In this document: in pieces, positions 5,547 to 11,095 of the stretch
Position numbering within the stretch: position 1 is the first letter of the stretch
Layout of the letters: each line of letters begins with the position of its first letter
Assembly: GCA_035575035.1 (NCBI GenBank)
Contig: DATLYH010000232.1
Span: 1-16,297, forward strand
Length of the DNA: 16,297 nucleotides
Direction of reading: 5' to 3'
Source: DATLYH01 sp035575035
Lineage (GTDB): Bacteria > Planctomycetota > Planctomycetia > Gemmatales > Gemmataceae
Notes under the pieces: generated by a model
Told to the model about the DNA's origin: nothing
Seen by the model: the letters and a program-made list of their open reading frames with translations, nothing else
Databases searched by the model: none
Program-made: the position numbers and the translations under genes

Positions 5547-7499
5547 TTACTTCTTGACCTCGAACTCGGCGTCGATGACGTCATCCTTGCCCTTGCCCGG
5601 CTCCTGGCCGTCGGTCCCGGTCTGGGTCCCAGCCTGCTGCCGGCTATACAAGTGCTGGGCCATGGCGTGCGACGCCCGCTCCAGCTCGCCGATCGCCTGG
5701 CGGATGGCATGGATGTCCTCGCCTGAGGCCGCCTGCTTCACCTTCTCGATTGCCGACCGGATCGGCCCCTTGTCGGCTTCGCTGATCTTGTCGGCGTTGT
5801 CCTTGAGGAGCTTCTCGATCTGGTAGATCATCTGGTCGGCCTGGTTGCGCGCGTCGATCAGCTCGCGCTTGCGGCGGTCCTCCTCGGCGTGGGCCTCGGC
5901 CTCCTTGCGCATCCGCTCGATCTCGGCCTGGCTCAGGCCGCTGGACGACTCGATGCGGATCTTCTTCTCCTTGCCGGTGCCCAGGTCCTTGGCGCTGACG
6001 TGCAGGATGCCGTTGTGGTCGATGTCAAAGGTGACTTCGATCTGCGGCACCCCGCGCGGCGCCGGCGGGATGTCCTCCAGGTTGAACTGACCCAGCAGGC
6101 GGTTGCTCGGACTGTTGGCGATCGGGCTTTCTCCCTGGAAGACCCGCACCGTCACCGCCGGCTGGTTGTCCTCGGCGGTGGAGAAGATCTGCTTCTTGGT
6201 CGTCGGGATGGTGGTGTTGCGCGGGATCAGCACGGTCAGCACGCCGCCCAGGGTCTCGATGCCCAGCGACAGCGGCGTGACGTCGAGCAGCACCACCTCC
6301 GACTTGCTGCCCAGCATGATCTGGGCCCCCTGGATGGCGGCGCCGACAGCGACCACCTCGTCGGGGTTGACCCCCTTGTGGCCTTCCTTGCCGAAGATCT
6401 CCTTGACCAGCTGCTGCACCCGCGGCATGCGCGTCATGCCGCCGACCAGGACCACCTCGTCGATGTCAGACGGCTTGAGCTTGGCGTCCTCCAGGGCGCG
6501 CATGACCGGCCCGCGGCAGCGCTCGATCAGATGGTCGGTCAGCTGCTCGAACTTGGCCCGGGTGATGGTCATGGTCAGGTGCTTGGGCCCCGAGGCGTCG
6601 GCGGTGATGAACGGCAGGTTGATCTCGGTGCTGGTCTGCTGCGACAGGTCCTTCTTGGCCCGCTCGCAGGCCTCCTTGAGCCGCTGCAAGGCCATCTGGT
6701 CCTTGCGCAGGTCAATGCCGTTCTCGCGCTTGAACTCGTCGGCGACGTAATCGATCAGCACCTGGTCGAAGTCGTCGCCGCCCAGGTGGGTGTCGCCGTT
6801 GACCCCCTTGACCTCGAAGACGCCGTCGCCCACGTCGAGGATGGAGATATCGAAGGTGCCGCCCCCCAGGTCGAAGACGGCGATCTTCTCGTTTTTCTTT
6901 TTCTCCAGGCCGTAGGCCAGGCTGGCGGCGGTCGGCTCGTTGATGATCCGCATCCGCTGCTTGGTCTTCTTGCCGGTGCCGGGGTCCTCGATCTCCCATT
7001 CGGTGTCGAAGCCGGCAATCTGGGCGGCATCCACGGTCGCCTGCCGCTGGGCGTCGTTGAAGTAGGCCGGCACCGTGATCACCGCCTTGCGGACCTTGTG
7101 GCCCAGGTAGGCCTCGGCGGCCTCCTTGAGCTTGCGCAGGATGAAGGCGGAGATCTCCGGCGGCGTGTACTGCTTGCCGTCGATGTCCACCTTGACCAGT
7201 TCATCCGGTCCGCCGACGATCTTGTATGGGACCAGCTTCTCCTCGGCCATGACCTCCTTGTGGCGGCGGCCCATGAAGCGCTTGATCGAGTAGATGGTGC
7301 GCTTGGGGTTGGTGATCGCCTGCCGTTTGGCGGGGTCGCCGACGAGAATGTCCCCCTTCTCGGTGAAGGCGACCACGCTGGGAGTCAGGCGGTTGCCCTC
7401 CTGGTTGGGGATGACCTTGACCTCGCCGCCTTCCATGACCGCCACGACCGAGTTGGTCGTACCCAGGTCAATGCCAATAATCTTTTCACCCTCTGCCAC
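5547..7499 (-). CDS. dnaK: Chaperone protein DnaK (Hsp70)
   Basis: A full-length Hsp70 of 650 residues. ATPase-domain motifs: IGIDLGTTNS (8-17), VITVPAYFNDAQRQAT (140-155), RIINEPTAASLAYG (184-197), FDLGGGTFDISI (209-220) and VVLVGGMTRMP (349-359). The substrate domain follows the DVTPLSLGIET linker region (406-416), and the tail ends DDVIDAEFEVKK, typical of bacterial DnaK. The open frame runs 71 codons further upstream, but the start is set at GTG 7499: AAAGGAG lies 7 nt before it and the next residues (AEGEKIIGIDLGTTNS) are the usual N-terminus. Residues 165-183 form a 16-residue net insertion relative to E. coli DnaK, just before RIINEPT. The usual GER-x-MA-x-DN segment reads GESPIANSPSN (456-466). 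No grpE, dnaJ or hrcA adjoins it. It acts in the cytosol in ATP-driven protein folding. Confidence 0.97.
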   Translation of the reverse strand: MAEGEKIIGIDLGTTNSVVAVMEGGEVKVIPNQEGNRLTPSVVAFTEKGDILVGDPAKRQAITNPKRTIYSIKRFMGRRHKEVMAEEKLVPYKIVGGPDELVKVDIDGKQYTPPEISAFILRKLKEAAEAYLGHKVRKAVITVPAYFNDAQRQATVDAAQIAGFDTEWEIEDPGTGKKTKQRMRIINEPTAASLAYGLEKKKNEKIAVFDLGGGTFDISILDVGDGVFEVKGVNGDTHLGGDDFDQVLIDYVADEFKRENGIDLRKDQMALQRLKEACERAKKDLSQQTSTEINLPFITADASGPKHLTMTITRAKFEQLTDHLIERCRGPVMRALEDAKLKPSDIDEVVLVGGMTRMPRVQQLVKEIFGKEGHKGVNPDEVVAVGAAIQGAQIMLGSKSEVVLLDVTPLSLGIETLGGVLTVLIPRNTTIPTTKKQIFSTAEDNQPAVTVRVFQGESPIANSPSNRLLGQFNLEDIPPAPRGVPQIEVTFDIDHNGILHVSAKDLGTGKEKKIRIESSSGLSQAEIERMRKEAEAHAEEDRRKRELIDARNQADQMIYQIEKLLKDNADKISEADKGPIRSAIEKVKQAASGEDIHAIRQAIGELERASHAMAQHLYSRQQAGTQTGTDGQEPGKGKDDVIDAEFEVKK

Positions 7500-7519
7500 C
7501 GTCGTGCTCCTTTCTGCCA

Positions 7520-7548
7520 GACAGCCGGTCCCCGACAACCGGTCTGTC
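7520..7548 (-). promoter_or_regulatory. Hairpin in the dnaK 5' leader
   Basis: Arms gacagccggt (7520-7529) and accggtctgtc (7538-7548) pair with one bulged base and leave an 8-nt loop. It ends 7 nt before the ribosome-binding site of dnaK. It could affect message stability or translation of the heat-shock gene; it does not itself cover the ribosome-binding site, so it is not a simple thermometer. Function is inferred. Confidence 0.45.
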
Positions 7549-7910
7549 CAAAAGTCGCTCGCTGTTCGTATTTTAACGTGTGTCAGAAAATCCGGAGACC
7601 CTGCGCGGAAGGGTCTAGGGAATCGCTTGGGTATCCAGCGGAAAGGTAAGCAAGAATCGTGCCGCTGCGCCGGGCGGGGCGAGAAGGTTGATCGCAGCTT
7701 CTTGTCAAGCAAGAGGTTGCAATCATGTATCCGCCGGCAATGGGGGAGAAAGGCCGGCTGTCCCGCTGCTCAGCCGCCAAAATGGCAGCAGGCGGGTTGG
7801 CAGGGACGGCGGGCCTCGCCATTGTGGCAGGGGATAGTGAGCATCCGTCAACGGCGTTAGAGAAGGGCGGGCAGGAAGTCGAAAATCGAACGCCCTTTGC
7901 GGCTAGTGAG

Positions 7911-7939
7911 TTGACACCTCTTTGCCACCCGACTAGATT
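7911..7939 (+). promoter_or_regulatory. Sigma70-type promoter for pheA
   Basis: A perfect -35 box TTGACA (7911-7916), a 17-nt spacer and TAGATT (7934-7939, four of six matches to TATAAT). Transcription would start near 7946, leaving a leader of about 30 nt before the pheA start codon. This is the best promoter match in the window and may drive pheA alone or the whole pheA-aroF-tpiA run. Confidence 0.7.
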
Positions 7940-7978
7940 ACGGGGGAAACGGGCAGCAACCCCTGTGTGAGACCTCTC

Positions 7979-9115
7979 ATGACGCGCAAACCCGACACCG
8001 GCGGTGCCGCGACCTCGACCTCCCGAGGGGCCGGTGCCCTGAAGTCTCTCCGCAGCCAGATCGACAAACTTGACATCCAAATCCTGAAACTGATCAACGA
8101 ACGGGCCGGCAAGGCCCTGGAGATCGGCCGACTTAAGAACGACCAGGGAGCGGAAGTCTTTTCGCCGGCCCGGGAAGAGGAAGTCTTGCAGCACGTCCTG
8201 GAGGCCAACAAGGGACCGCTCGACCCGGCCACCGTCCGCGCCATCTTCCGTGAAATCATGAGCGGCTCGCGGGCCCTGCAAAAGGTTCTCCGGGTCGCCT
8301 ACCTCGGCCCCGAGTACAGTTTCAGCCACCTGGCGGCCATCGAGCGGTTCGGCCAGGCGGTTGAGTTCATCGGCGTCGGCAGCATCGCGGCGGTCTTCGA
8401 GGACATCAACCGCGGCCACGCCGATTTCGGGGTGGTGCCGCTGGAGAATTCCACCGACGGGGGCGTCGCCGACACCCTGGACATGTTCCTGCGCATGCCG
8501 CAAATTCGCATCTGTGCGGAGGTTCGGCTGCGAATCCATCATAATCTTCTGGCCAACTGCGAGCAGCAGGAGATCCGCCGCGTCTACAGCAAGCCCCAGG
8601 CCCTGTCGCAGTGCCGCAACTGGTTGAACAAGAACCTGCCGCACGCCAAACTGATCGACATGGCCAGCACGGCCGACGCCGCCCGGTTGGCACAACAGGA
8701 GCCGGGGGCGGCCGCGGTGGCCAGCCGGCAGGCGGCGGTGCGCTTCGGCCTGCGCATCCTGTTCGAGAACATCGAAGACTCGCCGTACAACGAGACACGC
8801 TTCGCCGTCATCGGCCATCAGAAATCGCCCCGGACGGGCCATGACAAAACGGCGGTGATGTTCCGCGTCCCCCACCAGCCAGGCTCCCTGGTGGAGGCGC
8901 TGGACGTCTTCCGACAGAACAAGATCAACCTGACCTGGATCGAGTCGTTCCCCGCCCGGGTGGCCGCCCGCCCCGAATACGTGTTCTTTGTGGACTTCGA
9001 GGGCCATACCGACGACCCCAAGGTGTCCAGGGCCCTCAAGGCCCTTCAGGACCGCTGCGAGGAGGTCACCGTCCTGGGGTCGTTTCCGATAGCCTCGCTG
9101 AGCGACAGTGTGTAG
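7979..9115 (+). CDS. pheA: Bifunctional chorismate mutase / prephenate dehydratase (P-protein)
   Basis: A 378-residue enzyme that turns chorismate into prephenate and then phenylpyruvate, the phenylalanine branch. Three domains are visible. Residues 20-95 are an AroQ-type helical chorismate mutase (LRSQIDKLDIQILKLINERAG). Residues 104-280 are prephenate dehydratase, with RVAYLGPEYSFSHLAA, GVVPLENSTDGGV, VYSKPQALSQC and the catalytic-loop NETRF (271-275). Residues 290-378 are an ACT domain with PGSLVEAL (301-308) and IESFPAR. In characterised P-proteins the ACT motifs GALV and ESRP bind phenylalanine; here they read GSLV and ESFP, so inhibition may differ. The start may be ATG 7979 or GTG 7967; neither has a clear Shine-Dalgarno, and ATG is preferred. 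aroF-like and tpiA genes follow on the same strand after a 114-bp gap. Confidence 0.95.
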   Translation: MTRKPDTGGAATSTSRGAGALKSLRSQIDKLDIQILKLINERAGKALEIGRLKNDQGAEVFSPAREEEVLQHVLEANKGPLDPATVRAIFREIMSGSRALQKVLRVAYLGPEYSFSHLAAIERFGQAVEFIGVGSIAAVFEDINRGHADFGVVPLENSTDGGVADTLDMFLRMPQIRICAEVRLRIHHNLLANCEQQEIRRVYSKPQALSQCRNWLNKNLPHAKLIDMASTADAARLAQQEPGAAAVASRQAAVRFGLRILFENIEDSPYNETRFAVIGHQKSPRTGHDKTAVMFRVPHQPGSLVEALDVFRQNKINLTWIESFPARVAARPEYVFFVDFEGHTDDPKVSRALKALQDRCEEVTVLGSFPIASLSDSV

Positions 9116-9130
9116 TTCGACGCGGTCGTC

Positions 9131-9184
9131 CCCTACCTTACCCCTCTCTCCCGCGGGGGAGAGGAGTAGGGGTGAGGGGGCAAC
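9131..9184 (+). repeat. GC-rich palindromic repeat, copy 3
   Basis: Arms around the centre 9153/9154 (ccctctctcccgc against gcgggggagagg) pair for about ten bases with one G-T pair. The tail taggggtgagggggcaac (9167-9184) is the same as in copy 1. It lies in the pheA-aroF gap, ending 45 nt before the DAHP synthase ATG. It could attenuate or end pheA transcripts, or simply be a neutral repeat. Confidence 0.7.
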
Positions 9185-9229
9185 CGCTCAACAGGTTCGG
9201 CTCCCCGCTAAACCACGGCTTCACCTGAC

Positions 9230-10246
9230 ATGATCATCGTTCTCCGGCCTGACTCCACTCCTGAGCAGATCGACCACATCCTGGAGCGCATCCAGGAGCT
9301 GGGCTTTCGGCCGCACCTGAGCAAGGGCGAATGGCGGACCATCATCGGCGTCATCGGCGACGAGAACAAGCTGCAAGCCGAGCCGCTCTCCGCCATTCCC
9401 GGCGTCGAGCAGGTGCTGCCGATCCTCAAACCGTTCAAGCTGGCCAGCCGCGAGTTCGCCCCGCACGATACGGTGGTCGAGGTCGGGCCGGTGAAGATCG
9501 GCGGCCGGGCGCTGGCGATGATTGCCGGTCCCTGCGCCGTCGAGAGTTACGAGGTACTCGACACCATCGCCAGCCAGGTGAAGCAAGCGGGGGCCAACAT
9601 CCTCCGCGGCGGGGCTTTCAAACCGCGCACCAGCCCCTACAGTTTCCAGGGACTGGGCGAGAAGGGGCTGAAGATCCTCCGCGACGTGGGCGACAAGTAC
9701 GGCATGCCGGTGGTTACCGAGGTGATGGACCCGCGCCAGGTCGAGCTGGTCAACCGCTACGCCGACATGTTCCAGATCGGCGCCCGCAACATGCAAAACT
9801 TTGACCTGCTCAAGGAGGTCGGCCAGACGCGCAAGCCGGTGCTGCTCAAGCGCGGCATGAGCGCCACCGTCAAGGACCTGTTGATGTCGGCCGAGTACAT
9901 CCTGTCGGAAGGGAACCGTCAGGTGGTGCTCTGCGAGCGCGGCGTCCGTTCCTTCGAGGATTCGACGCGGAACATGCTCGACCTGAGCGCCGTCCCCAAC
10001 GTCAAGGGGCAGAGCCACCTGCCGATCATCGTGGACCCTAGCCACGCCACCGGCCGGCCCGACCTGATCCCGGCGATGGCCCGGGCGGCGGTGGCCGCGG
10101 GGGCCGACGGGGTCCATATCGAGGTCCACAGCTGCCCAGAAAAGGCGCTGTCGGATGGTCCGCAGGCGCTGTTGCCGAAGCAGTACGCCGCCCTGATGCA
10201 GGAGCTGCGCCGCCTGGCGGAGGTGGTGGGCAAGACAATCTCGTGA
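9230..10246 (+). CDS. aroF: 3-deoxy-7-phosphoheptulonate (DAHP) synthase, type I-beta with N-terminal regulatory domain
   Basis: A 338-residue enzyme that joins phosphoenolpyruvate and erythrose-4-phosphate, the first shikimate-pathway step. Residues 1-70 are a ferredoxin-like regulatory domain (MIIVLRPDSTPEQI, VIGDENKL) as in Thermotoga-type enzymes, where it mediates feedback inhibition by Tyr or Phe. The barrel carries IAGPCAVES (98-106), KPRTSPYSFQG (131-141), GARNMQN (184-190), LLKRGM (205-210), DPSHATG (269-275) and GVHIEVH (294-300). The metal ligands expected for the family are present: C102, H272, E298 and D309. No clear Shine-Dalgarno stands before the ATG at 9230, but the protein begins exactly as the family does. 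It lies downstream of pheA and 15 nt before tpiA. The symbol aroF follows common annotation of this subfamily; aroG is also used. Confidence 0.95.
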   Translation: MIIVLRPDSTPEQIDHILERIQELGFRPHLSKGEWRTIIGVIGDENKLQAEPLSAIPGVEQVLPILKPFKLASREFAPHDTVVEVGPVKIGGRALAMIAGPCAVESYEVLDTIASQVKQAGANILRGGAFKPRTSPYSFQGLGEKGLKILRDVGDKYGMPVVTEVMDPRQVELVNRYADMFQIGARNMQNFDLLKEVGQTRKPVLLKRGMSATVKDLLMSAEYILSEGNRQVVLCERGVRSFEDSTRNMLDLSAVPNVKGQSHLPIIVDPSHATGRPDLIPAMARAAVAAGADGVHIEVHSCPEKALSDGPQALLPKQYAALMQELRRLAEVVGKTIS

Positions 10247-10261
10247 CGGAAATTCTTCATC

Positions 10262-11017
10262 ATGCGCAAGCCGTTTGTCGCCGGCAATTGGAAGATGTAC
10301 ACCACCCGGTCGCGGGCGCAGGCGCTGGCCGCCGCTGTCGCCGCAGGGGTCGGGGCCGAGGACCGCGTCACCGTGGCGGTCTGTCCCCCCTTCCCCTACC
10401 TGTTGACCGTTGCCGAGGTGCTGCGCGGCAGCAAGGTGGCCCTGGGGGCCCAGAACCTCTACCCCGAGACCGAAGGCGCCTTCACCGGCGAGGTCAGCCC
10501 GCTGATGCTAAAGGATGTCGGCTGCACCCATGTCATCCTCGGCCACAGCGAGCGCCGCCGGCTCGGCGAGACCGACGCCTTCATCAATCGCAAGGTCCGG
10601 TCGGCACTGGCGGCTGGGCTGCAAGTGATCCTCTGCCTGGGCGAGACGATCGACGAGCGCAAGGCGGGCAAGACCGAGGCGGTCCTGGATGGGCAGCTGA
10701 CCGCCGGGCTGGCGGATGTGGCGGCGGCCGACCTGGCGCGGCTGGTGCTGGCCTACGAGCCGGTCTGGGCTATTGGCACCGGCCTGACCGCCACGCCCGA
10801 CCAGGCCCAGGAGGCCCACGCCTTCCTGCGCCGCCGAGTGGGGGAACTGTATAACTCTGCGACGGCCGAGGCGCTGCTGATCCAGTACGGCGGCAGTGTC
10901 AAGCCCGACAACGCCGCCTCCCTTTTGCAGCAACCGGACGTGGATGGTGCCCTGGTCGGCGGCGCCAGTCTCAAGGCCGACGACTTCCTGGCGATTGTAC
11001 GGGCGGCGCTTTCCTGA
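10262..11017 (+). CDS. tpiA: Triosephosphate isomerase
   Basis: A 251-residue enzyme of standard length that interconverts dihydroxyacetone phosphate and glyceraldehyde-3-phosphate. The active-site residues are all present: N9 and K11 in AGNWKM, H95 in ILGHSERR, E166 in AYEPVWAIGTG, and the phosphate loop QYGGSVKPDN (208-217) with GALVGGASL (229-237). The ATG at 10262 lies 15 nt after the DAHP synthase stop codon, with a weak GGAAA before it, so the two genes are probably co-transcribed. Planctomycete tpiA is often followed by secG; here the next gene is on the opposite strand and 78 nt away, and no terminator is evident in that gap. Confidence 0.97.
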   Translation: MRKPFVAGNWKMYTTRSRAQALAAAVAAGVGAEDRVTVAVCPPFPYLLTVAEVLRGSKVALGAQNLYPETEGAFTGEVSPLMLKDVGCTHVILGHSERRRLGETDAFINRKVRSALAAGLQVILCLGETIDERKAGKTEAVLDGQLTAGLADVAAADLARLVLAYEPVWAIGTGLTATPDQAQEAHAFLRRRVGELYNSATAEALLIQYGGSVKPDNAASLLQQPDVDGALVGGASLKADDFLAIVRAALS

Positions 11018-11095
11018 CCCCACCAACCCACCACCAGCACCAACCAGCCCGAAGTGCACGCGTCTGACCAGGCACCAAGGGGACGGCGCGGCTTG

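Larger units (their letters stand above)
7500..7978. promoter_or_regulatory. Divergent control region between dnaK and pheA
   Basis: This 479-bp gap holds no convincing gene. On the dnaK side (minus strand) are the AAAGGAG ribosome-binding site (7507-7513), a leader hairpin (7520-7548) and a possible -10 box TAAAAT at 7570-7575 without a good -35 box. On the pheA side is a clear promoter at 7911-7939. The middle (about 7600-7900) shows no tRNA, no CIRCE-type repeat (TTAGCACTC/GAGTGCTAA) and no protein I recognise. An 81-codon frame at 7725-7970 looks spurious. Confidence 0.6.

Noticed and set aside
5889..7649. 586-codon open frame opposite dnaK
   Set aside because: It is the antisense shadow of a GC-rich, strongly conserved dnaK gene; its composition (runs of L, V, D, G, Q, R) is typical of such shadows and no family motif is visible.
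7500..7712. 71-codon upstream extension of dnaK
   Set aside because: The extension has no Hsp70 similarity, while GTG 7499 has a good ribosome-binding site and starts at the usual DnaK N-terminus.
7725..7970. 81-codon frame in the dnaK-pheA gap
   Set aside because: No recognisable family, no clear ribosome-binding site, and it runs through the pheA promoter; probably chance.
7500..7978. CIRCE (HrcA) operator for dnaK
   Set aside because: No TTAGCACTC-N9-GAGTGCTAA-like pair was found on either strand.
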